Shown: positions 22,833 through 33,794 of the stretch, one piece after another
Layout: each line of letters starts with the position of its first letter
How positions within the stretch are numbered: the stretch's first letter is position 1
NCBI GenBank assembly: GCA_001972305.1
Contig: BDDD01001456.1
Coordinates: forward strand, 62,001-126,000
Length of the DNA: 64,000 bases
Direction of reading: 5' to 3'
Source: Cephalotus follicularis
Lineage: Eukaryota > Streptophyta > Magnoliopsida > Oxalidales > Cephalotaceae
Notes under the pieces: generated by a model
Seen by the model: the letters and a program-made list of their open reading frames with translations, nothing else
Told to the model about the DNA's origin: nothing
Database searches by the model: none
Program-made: the position numbers and the translations under genes

Positions 22833-23218
22833 TGTCACACCCCGTTATTCAAATTACGTTAAGCACAAGCATATATATGGTGATATCAGGAATAAATATA
22901 ATCCGGCATTCTCCATTAACATTTCAATAACATAAGCGGAAGCATTCATATCTGGATTATAAAATACAAGTCATCCGCACGTAGCCCATACTACGTGCGG
23001 GCACAATCCAACAATATCCTTATGCATAAGGAAGTACAACAGTAACGGGGTATGCACCGTTCATTACAATACAGTACATCAAAAGATAACAACCTTAAGG
23101 TAGAAAGAAGCTCTCCAAAAGCTTCAGCAGCACCTCCCGTACGTCTTCGCTTAATCTAAATTTGTAGGGGTTAGCCGTTGTCCTCACTTGGCTAAGTAGG
23201 AAGATAAAGCATGCAATT
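22833..23218 (-). repeat. Gypsy D 5' LTR, partial
   Basis: U5-side end of the LTR, nearly identical to 15577-15962. It ends exactly where the Copia C LTR opens with TGTTGACA. The rest of this LTR is not found beyond Copia C. Confidence 0.88.
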
Positions 23219-24207
23219 TGTTGACATTTATGTCTCAATCCTAAGTTTTGATGATAACACATTTTGTATCTAACAAAGTTTCTTGATGTGCAAGAAAGCA
23301 ACTAAGTAAGAAAAAAAACAGGAATTCTGCAGAAATCAACCCAGACCGTCGACGCCTACAAAGAAAGCGCCCGCGCTTAACCAGGCGGGCGAGACAAGGA
23401 GCTAAGAGTCTACCGGTGGAGTGTACGCAAAAATGGAAATAGCACTGAAACCGTCGACACTCAAAACAAAGCGTCTACGCTATGAGGTCCAAAGTGCCTG
23501 CTCTTAGCGCAAAGCGCCTGCTATTTGTTACAGAGACAGAATGACAATTAAAATGTGCCTAAGCGGCGACGCCCAAAGACTAAGCGTCAGCGCTTTAACT
23601 GGCGGTCGACTCCAACTTTGAAACGCCTGCGCTTTGAGCTGAGAATTCAAATTTGAGATCCCCAACGGTCACATGACCATCAACGCTTTGAAGGAGACAG
23701 TCGACGCTTTAGTCGGCTGGAACAGTTTCTGACAGATTTCAGTGGACATTCCATTAAGGAATTAATCCTAAACTAATCCCAACGGATCTATGAGGCAAGA
23801 AGCTATAAAATGACGAATGTTTGAAGAGAAAGAAAAGAGAACAACACAAGCAAATCATATATACAAACATCATTCAAAGAAATCTCACTCAAGGCATTCA
23901 AATCAAAAGCTCAACCAAAAAGTTTTATTTTACACTTTTAAGCCAATTCTTGTTCTCACTGTTTTGAGCAATCCTATCTTGTAAAATCTAACCTTGTGAG
24001 AGGTTTAGATCAAAACACTACTCTTTATACTTTGATTGTAATAGGGGAGTGAACCCTAGTGAATTTGGGGAGTGAACCCAAAAGAGAATTGTAAGTGATT
24101 GAGGTCAATCACAAAGGTGTAACCGAATATCACCCGCAATTGTATTCAGAGAACTAGTGGAAACTCAAGGAGATCCTTGGGAAAAGTGGACATAGGCAAG
24201 AGTTACC
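23219..24207 (+). repeat. Copia C 5' LTR
   Basis: Opens TGTTGACATTTATG and matches 29404-30400. The U3 array of GTCGACGC/GCGTCTACGC-type palindromes spans about 23345-23720. CAACGG (23780) and CTATAAAA (23803) follow, then the R/U5 blocks 'GATTGAGGTCAATCAC' and 'AGTGGACATAGGCAAGAGTT'. The very 3' end is not present. Confidence 0.88.
23780..23810 (+). promoter_or_regulatory. CAACGG-23-CTATAAA core promoter, C 5' LTR
   Basis: CAACGG starts at 23780 and CTATAAAA at 23803, 23 bp apart, downstream of the palindrome array. Likely LTR promoter core; the start site would fall about 30 bp further on. Confidence 0.65.
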
Positions 24208-24211
24208 AATC

Positions 24212-25740
24212 AAGTCAAGGAGGCCAAAGTTAGCATGCTTGTTCATGAATATGAAATGTTTACTATGAACGAGAATGAGGATATTAAATCCATGTTCTCT
24301 AGATTTACTAACATTATTAATGCTTTTCAAGCTTTAGATGAGACATATTCTAATAGTGAAATGGTGAGGAAAATTCTTAGGTGCTTGCCGAGATCATGGA
24401 TGCCAAAGGTCACCGCAATTGAGGAAGCAAAGAACCTCAATGTTCTTGCATTGGAAGATCTTCTTGGGTCATTGATGACTCATGAATTGTCAATACAAAA
24501 GAAGGATGACGATGAAGAAAAGGACAAGAAGAAGAAGAAGATTGTTGCATTAAAATCATTCCAAACCGAGGACTCCGATGATGATAATGATGATGAAGAG
24601 CTAGCATTCATTACTCGGAGGTTCAAAAAGATCCTTGCTAGCAAGAAGAAATTTGGTGGAAGGCCAAATAAGAAATTCCACCAAAAGGGAGAGGCAAGCA
24701 AGCTTGAAGAAATTATATGCTACGAATGCAATAAACCGGGGCACTACAAGAGTGATTGCCCTTGCCTCAAGAAGAAGGACATTTTGAAGAAGAAGAAGAA
24801 GGCTATGATCGCAACTTGGGATGATAGTGATGAATCAAGCTCGGAGGAAGACACAACCGAAGAGGTGGCTCAAATAGCCTTGATGGCTTTGGAGGATCAA
24901 GAAGAAGAAGAAAATGATGAGGTAACATACGAAGAACTTGTCTTATTAGTTGAAAAATATAGTTCTATGATTGCTTCAATGAAGAAAAAGGTTAAATTGA
25001 CTATTGAAAATGATGAGTTAAAATTGGCTAAGGAAGAAACCTCAAATGAAATTGAGGTAGACCTCCTTGAAAATGAGATAGCTTACCTTGTTAAGGAAAA
25101 CAAAAATCTCAAGGATGAAATAGAAGCCTTAAAGAAAACCTTTTCAAAGTTCTCTAATAGTAGTGAGAAGCTTGAAAAACTTCTTGGGATGCAAAGATGC
25201 GTATTTGATAAAGCGGGACTAGGATTTGAAGAAATGAATAATGTCAAGCTTTATCAAACATTCTTTGATAGGAAGGAGAAAATTGAAAAGGAAAAGGTTG
25301 ATAGGGCCAAGATTAAAAAGAAAACCATGTGTGACTATTGTGGTAAAATAGGACACACATCCTTTACTTGCTTTCACAAAAAGAATGCCATGTTTAGGAA
25401 AAATGAGATTTGATCATGCAATTTTTGTGGTAAACATGGACACACACACTCACAATGTTATCTTAAGAGGAATGCCATGAGTAAGAAAAACATTATGTGT
25501 ACACATTGTGATAGATATGGTCATGCATTTTCATCATGTTTCTATAGAAGAAATAATGTAGTTGTATCTTGCAATACTTGTGGTAATCATGGACACACTT
25601 CTACTTCATGTTTCTATAAACGAAATGTATTGAATGGTTTGAACTTCTCTAGAACAAAAAGAAGTTGGGTTCAGAAAGGAACTATTTTGACTAACCCTAA
25701 AGGACCCAAGATTTGTTGGGTACCTCAAACAAAAATTTGA
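24212..25740 (+). pseudogene. Copia C gag
   Basis: Gag with 'MLVHEYEMFTMNENEDIKSMFS', 'RKILRCLPRSWMPKVTAI' and 'LEDLLGSLMTHELS', a lysine-rich linker, zinc knuckle CYECNKPGHYKSDC (about 24718-24760), a long acidic coiled coil, and 'LGMQRCVFDKAGLGFEEMNN'. Unusually, the C-terminal part holds a series of four CX2CX3GHX4C-like zinc motifs: CDYCGKIGHTSFTC, a relic near 25415-25460, CTHCDRYGHAFSSC and CNTCGNHGHTSTSC. It ends at 'WVQKGTIL...PKICWVP'. Fossil; the most readable gag of the window. Confidence 0.9.
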
Positions 25741-25755
25741 AATTTGTATTTGTAG

Positions 25756-26370
25756 GTGTGCTTGAAGGCATTATCCAAGAAGACACAATGGTACTTGGAT
25801 AGTGGATGCTCCAAGCATATGACGGGCGACAAGAGTCTTTTCGTCAAGTATGAACCAAAGGAAGGAGGAGAAGTAACTTTCGGAGACAATGCAAAAGGAA
25901 AAATTAAAGGTGTTGGCTCCATAGGTAATCTCAAAACTTCTATTCACAATGTGTTATTTGTTGATGGACTTAAGCACAATCTCTTGAGCATAAGTCAATT
26001 TTGTGACAAGGATTGTAGAGTCATATTCGAAAAAGACTTATGCAAAGTCATAGATATAAATAATGGTCAAGTAAAGTTTATAGGACATAGACATGGAAAT
26101 GTATATGTGGTAGACATAGATGACTTAGTTAATGTTAAGTGTTTAGTTTTCATGAATGATGATAGTTGGCTATGGCATAGAAGACTAGGTCATGTAGGTA
26201 TGAAAACTATTTCAAAGCTTTTGAAACATGAACTAGTTAAAGGACTTCCTAAGATTAGCTTTGAAAAGGATAGAGTTTGTGATGCATGCCAATATGGTAA
26301 ACAAACTAGAGCCTCTTTTCAAAGTAAGAGCATAGTATCCACATCTAGGCCTTTACAACTTTTACATCTA
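25756..26370 (+). pseudogene. Copia C protease and pre-integrase part
   Basis: Starts at the protease signature [18 protein letters not shown], runs through '[19 protein letters not shown]' to the pre-integrase zinc domain ([25 protein letters not shown]) and 'LQLLHLDL'. Closely similar to the B region 51-1274. Fossil. Confidence 0.9.
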
Positions 26371-26990
26371 GATTTGCTATATTTAACGGCAAGTAGGCCG
26401 GATATATTGTTTAGTGTTTGTTTGTGTGCTAGATTTCAAGCTTGTCCCAAAGAATCACATTTGCATGCCGTAAAACGCATTTTCAAATATTTAGCATATA
26501 CACCGACCTTAGGATTATGGTATCCTAGGAAATCATCATTTGACCTTCACACTTACTCCGATGCCGATTTCGGAGGATATAAGGTGGATAGAAAAAGTAC
26601 AAGTGGCACGTGTCAATTCTTAGGCAATATGCTCATTTCTTGGTTTAGCAAGAAACAAAATTCGGTAGCTCTTTCAACTTTGCGCACATGTCATGTGGAT
26701 GAAGCAACAACTTCTTGATTATGGTTTTGTCTTTGAAAAGGTGCCAATTAGATGTGATAACACTAGTGCTATATGAGTAGGGAAAAATCCCGTTCACCAC
26801 TCTAGAACTAAGCACCTAGACATTAGATACCATTTCATTAAAGACCACATTGAAAAGGGTGACATAGAATTAGTCTTCGTCCCGACCGAAGAACAAGTCG
26901 CGGACATTTTCACCAAACCATTAGATGAACAAACCTTTTCAAAATTTAGATTGGAATTAGGTTTGTGTGAAATTGATTGATTAACATGTT
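26371..26990 (+). pseudogene. Copia C RNase H part
   Basis: RNase H end of pol: YLTASRPDILFSVCLCARFQ, HAVKRIFKYLAYTPTLGLWY, YSDADFGGYKVDRKSTSGTC, then a weaker stretch with 'KHLDIRYHFI', 'QVADIFTKPLDEQ' and 'FRLELGL' to about 26980. Close to the RNase H of Copia A. Fossil. Confidence 0.88.
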
Positions 26991-27094
26991 TTTGTGATTG
27001 ATGTGAATATGCATGATCGTTCATATTGCTTGTTTTTCACATGTTTGCATCACTTGCATTCGTTCTCGCGCACAAAACGGCAAATCTGCAGAAA

Positions 27095-27245
27095 AACAGA
27101 GCAAAGCGCCGACCGTGGCTATTAAAGCGTCAGCGCTTTAAAGCAATTTTAGGGTTCGAATTTGGGAAATTGGTCTAAGCGCCGACGCTTAAACCAACTC
27201 TGTCGACGCTTTAAGCGGGTTTTAAGTTTCTAAGCGCCGTCAGCC
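27095..27245 (+). promoter_or_regulatory. Copia C internal palindrome array before third frame
   Basis: Between pol and the third frame lie five or six motifs of the element's own LTR type (CGCCGACC, CGTCAGCGCTTT, CGCCGACGCTT, GTCGACGCTTTAAGCG, CGCCGTCAG). The first step is 21 bp and the next ones vary. The third frame starts about 100 bp later. No clear TATA box is seen, unlike in A. Confidence 0.6.
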
Positions 27246-27347
27246 ACACAGAACAACGAACCCTAACCTCAAAATACTCTTTTCTCTGGCGATTTCGTGG
27301 CGATTTGCTCTCAGAAAACAAAGCTAGATCATCATACTACATCAACC

Positions 27348-28606
27348 ATGCCTAGATTGAAGAATCTTGAGGAAGGACAAGGCTCAAAAGGAAAGAAAAA
27401 ATCTGCTGGGAAAAAGGGAAAGGGAAAAGCTGCTGCCACTACTCCACCCACAGCTCCTGAGGTGATCCCACCTACTCCTAGGTACCCAGAAGCTTACTTT
27501 AATAGGAAAATACTAGTTGGTAAAGTTTTAGATTTTGATTTTTGCACTAGGGAGGGTTTTCCAATTGTTGAATGGATTAGGGCTCAAAGATTAGAACCGT
27601 TTTCACCATAAATTTACCTAGCTATCCCGAACTCATGAAAGAGTTCTATGTGCATATTCGAAGTAGCTCCAGGGATGGTTTTACCAATATGGTTAAAAGG
27701 AAAACTTTTGACTTGGACCTAGATGAATTACACACTATCTTGCATATACCAAACGAAGGTGCTAGGGGTTGGAATGAAAGGTCATGGGTAACTAGTTCAG
27801 ACTTTAGCCGACAAGACTGCGTGAATGTTTTATTTGGTGAAAATGCTGATCACGTACAACGTATGTATACTAGGAACCTACCCTTAGACTATAGATTTCT
27901 ACATCGTGCGGTTTGCACGCACATTCTACCTAAGGCCGGTGGGTTTGATGAAGTGTCCCACATGGAGGCCTACACGATGTATCATTTCATTACTGGCCGT
28001 AGAGTCAATGTTCCCTACCTTTTGATAAATCACATGAACTCTATTCACGACCGGGAGAATGCGAGATGAGGGTACAGTAATGTTATCACCATGATTCTCC
28101 AATACTTCCATATCGACCTAACTGGAGAAGTGCACCACGACCTCCAAAGTGCAGACAAGCTGGGAAAGGGAACCCTCAGAAGAATGGGGTTCAAAAAGCA
28201 CAAGAGGACAGGTGTTTGGATTCCACGAGACGAGGATTCAAACAGAGTTGTGGAAGAGGAGGGAGAAGCCGAGGCAGGGGAAGAAGCTGAGAATATACCC
28301 CTGCAGATCGAACCACAGCCTCAACCAATCCCGGATGTCCATCTTCCAAGAAATAGGATGGATGAGATGTTCGACGCAATCAAAGGCATGCAGCAGAATA
28401 TTGAGGACATGAAGACAAACATGCAGTGCATGAGGAGGCGACAGAAGAGACTCGCCAAAAGATTTGCTGACACAGGCATTATAGTGTATGATGGCCTCAT
28501 ATCTTCATCTTCCAGCCACGACGACAATCCCCCGGACGATGCTGCTACCGATGATATGGAGGGAGATATCCGAGGAGATAATGAGAGTACTCATATGGAG
28601 GATTGA
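27348..28606 (+). pseudogene. Copia C third reading frame (putative plant transposon protein type)
   Basis: Begins MPRLKNLEEGQGSKG with a lysine- and alanine-rich basic N-terminus. The globular part has 'RNLPLDYRFLHRAVCTHIL' and 'GRRVNVPYLLINHM', then 'LRRMGFKKHKRTGVW', followed by an acidic stretch and a helical tail with 'MDEMFDAIKGMQQNIEDM'. The order and the N.PYL..NHM block match Copia A 4649-5760. I recall this as the fold annotated as a putative plant transposon protein; a profile search would settle it. No membrane segment or signal peptide is visible. Role unknown. Fossil. Confidence 0.7.
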
Positions 28607-29403
28607 GCATTTGCATCTCATGTCTCTTCTTTTGCATCTACTGTTGTTACTTTTTATGATCTATGAGCTTTGTAATCTTAGCTTGAATATTTGATTTCAG
28701 CTTATATTTTGTTCAGCTTGTGAAATGGGAAATGACTTTGTTACTGTTAGTGAAATTTGTTTTGTAGGTTTACTTGGTTATTGCAGTTTCATATATGAAA
28801 TGGATGTGTTCTTGATATGCAATGTGGTGTTGAATTTGGATTCGTCTTATGCAGACTGTGAAATATATATATGTGTTGGTACTTCTAGTACAATTAATGG
28901 TCTATGCATTTTTTTTAAAGATATTATGAATGCTTATTGGTTTTAAGCTCCATGAGAAAATTGGTTTAGTAACCTTGATATATTCACTTTGGTAACTTCC
29001 TGTTAAAAAGATATAACTGGAACATAAATTGCATGCTCAAAGGACTTTAATCATAAGTTTGGATATGTCTTTTAACCCTTTTAAGATGATAACAAAAAGG
29101 GGGAGAATGGAGAATATTGTACAAGTGGTTTTGGGAAGCAAATGGTAAATGGTAAATTTGAGAGAGTTTGGGAGAAAACTTGAGAAATAGTATATAAATG
29201 CATCATGGGCTTAATGACAATGCTATATAACCCTTATATAACTAAGGGGGAGGTAATGAACTCAGGGGGAGCTATTGCCGTTGAACTCTTAACCAAGGTC
29301 TCAAATTTTCCTTCATATGCTCTTTATTTGTTAAATGTTTATATCTTAACAATCTTTATGTCTTAATTGTAACAAATTTTGTCATCATCAAAAAGGGGGA
29401 GAT
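28607..29403 (+). promoter_or_regulatory. Copia C tail with several polypurine tracts
   Basis: AT-rich non-coding tail with purine tracts at about 29094-29106 (AAAAAGGGGGAGA), 29244-29251, 29264-29271 and 29390-29403 (AAAAAGGGGGAGAT, touching the LTR). Sirevirus-type arrangement. No coding signal. Confidence 0.8.
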
Positions 29404-30460
29404 TGTTGACATTTATGTCTCAATCCTATGTTTTGATGATAACATATTTGTATTTGACAAAGTTTCTTGATGTGCAAGAAAAACAAAAGATAAACAAACC
29501 AGCAAGAATTATGCAGGAAACAGCCCAGACCGTCGACGCCTAACATTAAAGCGTCAGCGCTTTAACAGTCAGTTGAGACAAGAACAAAGCGTCTACCGGT
29601 AAAGCACTTGGAGAATTGGGAATAACACTCCAACCGTCGACGCTCAAAACTCAAGCATCTGCGCTTTGAGGCACTAAGCGCCTGCTCTTAGTGCAAAGCG
29701 CCGTCCGATTAAAACAGTGGACACAACTTCTATTTAAAGAGGCCTAAGCGCCGACGCCCAAGTCTAAGCGTCAGCACTTTGAGGTGAAGGTCGAATCCAA
29801 CATTTGAACGCCTGCGCTTTGAGCTGAATATTCAAATTTGAGATCCCCAACGGTCACATGACCGTCGACGCTTTAAAGGAGTCAGTCGACGCTTTAGTCG
29901 GCTGGAACAGTTTCTGACAGATTTCAGTGGACATTCCATTATGGAATTAATCCTAAACTAATCCCAACGGATCTATGAGGCAAGAAGCTATAAATGGACG
30001 AATGTTTTGAAGAGAAGATGAGAGAACAACACAAGCAAATCATACAAACAAACATCATTCAAAGAAATCTCACTCAAGGCACTCAAATCAAAAAGCTCAA
30101 CCAAAAAACCTCAACTTTTATCATGAGCTATTTCTTGTTCTCACAAAATCAGAGAAAATTGTATCTTGTAATATCCAACCTTGTGAGAGGTTTAGATTCC
30201 AAAAACACTCTTTATACTTTGATTGTAATAGGGGAGTGAACCCTAGTGAGTTTGGGGAGTGAACCCAAAGTGAATTGTAAAGTGATTGAGGTCAATCACA
30301 AAGGTGTACCGAATAACATCCGTAATTGTGTTCGGAGAACTAGTGAAAACTCAAGGAGATCCTTGGGAGAAGTGGACGTAGGCAAGAGTTTGGCCGAACC
30401 ACTCTAAACTAGTGTTTGCAAATCTCTCTAACTCTATCTCTTTACATTGCTATTTAATTT
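29404..30460 (+). repeat. Copia C 3' LTR
   Basis: Opens TGTTGACATTTATG after the purine tract. Palindromes occur from 29531 to about 29900 (for example CGTCGACG at 29531 and CGTCAGCG at 29552; CGTCGACGC at 29635 and CATCTGCGC at 29656, each pair 21 bp apart). The promoter core is at 29965-29995. The block 'AGTGGACGTAGGCAAGAGTTTGGCC' is near 30372-30396. It ends near 30460 where Gypsy E sequence starts. Confidence 0.88.
29965..29995 (+). promoter_or_regulatory. CAACGG-23-CTATAAA core promoter, C 3' LTR
   Basis: CAACGG at 29965, CTATAAAT at 29988; same 23-bp step as in the 5' LTR of this element. Confidence 0.65.
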
Positions 30461-31700
30461 TAAATTGCTCACAAATTGCATGGTGTTACTTCTAGACTAT
30501 CATATGTTTTGGAAGTGAGTACTCCTGCGGGTACTTGTCTTTTATCTGATACTGTTATGAAAGACTGTGAAATCGTGATAGCTGGGATTGAACTATCCGC
30601 TGACTTGATAGTGTTACCTATCCGAGATTTTGATGTAATCTTGGGGATGGATTGACTGTATACTCATGATGCTTGTGTTGATTGCTAGAACAAGATGATG
30701 ACATTTTACCTGCAAGATGGGACTGAGTGCAAGTTTATCGGAGAGAAGAATGTTACTGCTCCGATCATTTCATATACACGAGCACAAAAATATCTCAAGC
30801 AAGGATGCGAAGGTTACTTGGCGTATGTGATTGATCATATGAAAGGCACGCCTAATATTGAACAAGTGCCTGTTGTATGTGAATTTTCTGATGTATTTCC
30901 ACATGAACTCACTTCATTGCCACCGGAGAGAGATATCGAGTTCAGCATTGAGTTATTGCCTGGAACTGCTCCTATATCTAGAGCACCGTACCGAATAGCT
31001 CCTGCTGAGCTGAAGGAGTTGAAAGTTCAACTGCAAGATTACCTTGACAAAGGGTTTATCAGACCGAGTGTATCACCGTGGGGCGCACCGGTTCTGTTTG
31101 TGAAGAAGAAGGATGGATCGATGCGGCTATGCATTGACTACATGCTGCTGAATCAAGTGACGGTAAAGAACAAGTATCCTCTACCACATATTGAGGAGTT
31201 GTTCGACCAATTGCAAGGCTCAACTGTGTACTCCAAACTTGACCTGAGAACAGGTTACCATCAGTTGAGGATTAGAGAAGGTGATGTGGAGAAAACCGCA
31301 TTTCGAACCAGATATGGGCATTACGAATTTTTGATACTGCCGTTTGGTTTGACTAATGCATCTGCAGCTTTCATGTGCTTAATGAACAGAGTATTCCAAC
31401 CTTATCTCGATCAGTTTGTCGTTATATTCTTAGATGACATCCTGATCTACTCAAAGAGCAAAGAGGAACACATGCAACACTTGAGAATTGTACTGCAGAC
31501 ACTACGGAAGGAACAGCTGTATGCCAAATTCAGCAAGTGTGAATTTTGGCTGGATCATGTGACTTTCTATGGTTACATAGTGTCGAGTGAAGGATTGTCA
31601 GTGGATCCTTCGAAGATTGAAAGCATTGTTGATTGGCCCCAACCAAAGAACGTGACGGAGGTTCGTAGTTTCTTGGGTTTGGCTGGCTACTATTGAAGGT
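30461..31700 (+). pseudogene. Gypsy E protease and reverse transcriptase
   Basis: Protease end ('[16 protein letters not shown]', '[13 protein letters not shown]'), then a linker, then RT with [45 protein letters not shown] and the catalytic [11 protein letters not shown] near 31420, and '[30 protein letters not shown]'-type connection blocks to 31700. Fossil. Confidence 0.9.
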
Positions 31701-31739
31701 TCATCAAGGGATTTTCGAAACTTGCTACACCACTGACAC

Positions 31740-33748
31740 AGTTGACTAAGAAGAAGTCCAATTTTGTGTGGGATGATTCCTGTGAAGCGAGTTTCCAAGA
31801 GTTGAAGAGTCGGTTAATTTTGGCTCCAGTGTTGGCAGTACCGGAAGGTAATGGGGGATTTACTGTTTACACAGATGCTTCTGGGAAAGGATTGGGATGC
31901 GTTCTGATGCAACATGGTAGGGTGATCGCATACGCATCAAGAAAGTTGAAATCGTACGAAGAAAACTATCCCGTACATGATCTTGAGTTGGTAGCCATAG
32001 TATTTGCCTTGCAGAAATGGAGGCACTATCTCTATGGAGCTCAGTTTGAAATCTTTACTAACCATAAGAGCTTAAAATATTTGTTTTCCCAGAAGGAGCT
32101 CAACATGAGACAGAGGCGATGGGTGGAGTTCTTCAACGACTACAACTGAAATATACAGTACCACTCGGGAAAGGCAAATGTAGTGGTTGATGCGTTGAGT
32201 CGCAAGGCGATGATTGCTGGAGCTATGGTGTCACAGTGGAATCTATTGGAGGAATTTCAGAGATGGAATCCATTCATAGTTTCCCGAGGAGTGATTGTGG
32301 CAAGTATGAGAGCATAACCGGAACTTCTCGAGCATATTTTGGCTGCTCAGTATAGTGACACTGAATTGGGGAGTATTCGTGAGAACCTAGACACTGATTC
32401 TGAGTTCTCCATTCATACTGATGGCATATTGAGGTTCCGAGGAAGGATATGTGTTCCGGATGACGAGAGTATCAAGAATGAGCTATTGCAACAAGCTCAT
32501 AAATCGAGATACAGTGTTCACCCAGGAAGTTCCAAGATGTGGCACGACCTGAAGAAGAATTACTGGTCGAGTGGTATGAAACGGGAAATTGCTGAATATG
32601 TAGCAAGATGTTTGACCTGTCAGAGAGTGAAGGCTGAACATCAGAAACCTGCGGGACAGCTACAATCGCTACCAGTGGTTGAATGGAAATGGGAACACGT
32701 GACCATGGACTTCGTGTCAGGATTGCCGAGGTCACGGAATCAGCATGAAGCCGTGTGGGTTGTTGTGGACAGACTCACTAAGTCCGCACACTTTCTTCCG
32801 ATGAACATGACATATTCTATCAAGAAGCTTGCTCGATTGTATATCCAGGAGATAGTGAGATTGCATGGGGTGCCGGTCAGTATTGTCTGCGACCGAGATG
32901 CTATATTTACTTTAAGGTTCTGGAAGAAGTTCCAAACAGCCACGGGAACAACCTTGAACTTTAGCACTGCATTTCATCCACAGACTGACGGACAGTCCGA
33001 GCGTACCATTCAGACACTGGAGGATATGCTACGGGCTTGTATGATTGATTTTGCTGGGAGTTGGGAGGATCATCTAGCATTGATTGAATTCTCTTACAAC
33101 AACAGTTCCCACACCAGCATTGGAATAACTCCCTATGAAGCTTTGTACAGGAGAAAATGCAGATCACCTATTTGCTGGGGCGAGGTAGGTGAGAGACAAG
33201 TGCTTGGACCAGACTTGGTACAGGAGACCACTGATAAAGTGGAAATGATCAAGAAGAGGCTGCTAGCTGCACAAAGTCGGCAGAAGAGTTACGCCGATAG
33301 CAAGCGAAGGAAGCTAGAGTTTGATAAGGGAGATCATATTTTCTTGAAGATTTCACGCTCGAAGGGGGTATACCGTTTTGGCCTCAAAGGGAAGTTAGCT
33401 CCAAGATATATTGGACCTTACGAGATACTGGAAAGAGTGGGGGAGGTAGCATAAAAGATTGCACTACCGCCTAGCTTGTCGGACGTACATAACGTATTTC
33501 ATGTTTCGATGTTACGGAAATACGTACCCGACCCATCTCACATATTGAGCTACGACCCTGGATTCATTAGTCCGAGATTAACATATGAAGAAAGGCCAAC
33601 AAGGATTGTGGATAGAATGGAAAAGGTTCTAAGGAACAAGACCATCCCTATGGTCAAAGTGTTGTGGCGTTTTCACGGAACTGAGGAAGCTACGTGGGAG
33701 CGTGAGGACGAAATGAGGGAAACATTTCCCCACTTGTTCGGAATGTAA
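31740..33748 (+). pseudogene. Gypsy E RNase H, integrase and chromodomain-like tail
   Basis: RNase H ([36 protein letters not shown]) to about 32200. Integrase zinc domain ([23 protein letters not shown]) near 32540-32660. Integrase core ([43 protein letters not shown]) to about 33060. Tail: VFHVSMLRKYVPDPS, RNKTIPMVKVLWRFHG and EATWEREDEMRETFPHLF, the chromodomain-like end of Tekay/Del. Fossil. Confidence 0.9.
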
Positions 33749-33794
33749 TGTAAGGGCTAAATTCGAGGATGAATTTTCTTTAAGGAGGGGGGAA

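Larger units (their letters stand above)
15577..23218 (-). mobile_element. Gypsy element D, Tekay/Del chromovirus type (fossil)
   Basis: Minus-strand Ty3/Gypsy. A 5' LTR part lies at 22833-23218, then the primer site, gag, zinc knuckle, protease, RT, RNase H, integrase and chromodomain-like tail, purine tract (18104-18117 on the minus strand), and a 2.5-kb 3' LTR (15577-18103). Pol order (integrase last), the tRNA-iMet primer site and the pol C-terminus fit Tekay/Del. The 5' LTR is cut short where Copia C begins. The two LTRs are very similar where both are visible. Broken, with about six or more breaks. Confidence 0.9.
23219..30460 (+). mobile_element. Copia element C, Sirevirus-like, shortened (fossil)
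   Basis: Plus-strand element with LTRs opening TGTTGACATTTATGTCTC at 23219 and 29404, a gag with a long coiled coil, reduced pol, an internal palindrome array, a third reading frame, a tail with multiple purine tracts, and a 3' LTR. It is clearly shorter than a complete element, with several losses and breaks. The two LTRs remain similar, so it is not very old. It lies between Gypsy D and Gypsy E, and its right end abuts E within the gag-protease region of E. Confidence 0.88.

Noticed and set aside
23341-23720. Palindromes as a bacterial-type operator or attachment site
   Set aside because: The context is a plant Copia LTR with a TATA box and primer-site relatives; no integrase of the tyrosine or serine type is near.
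27348-28606. Calling the third Copia frame an envelope gene
   Set aside because: No signal peptide, no hydrophobic membrane segment and no fusion-type motif; the content is basic, globular, acidic, then helical.
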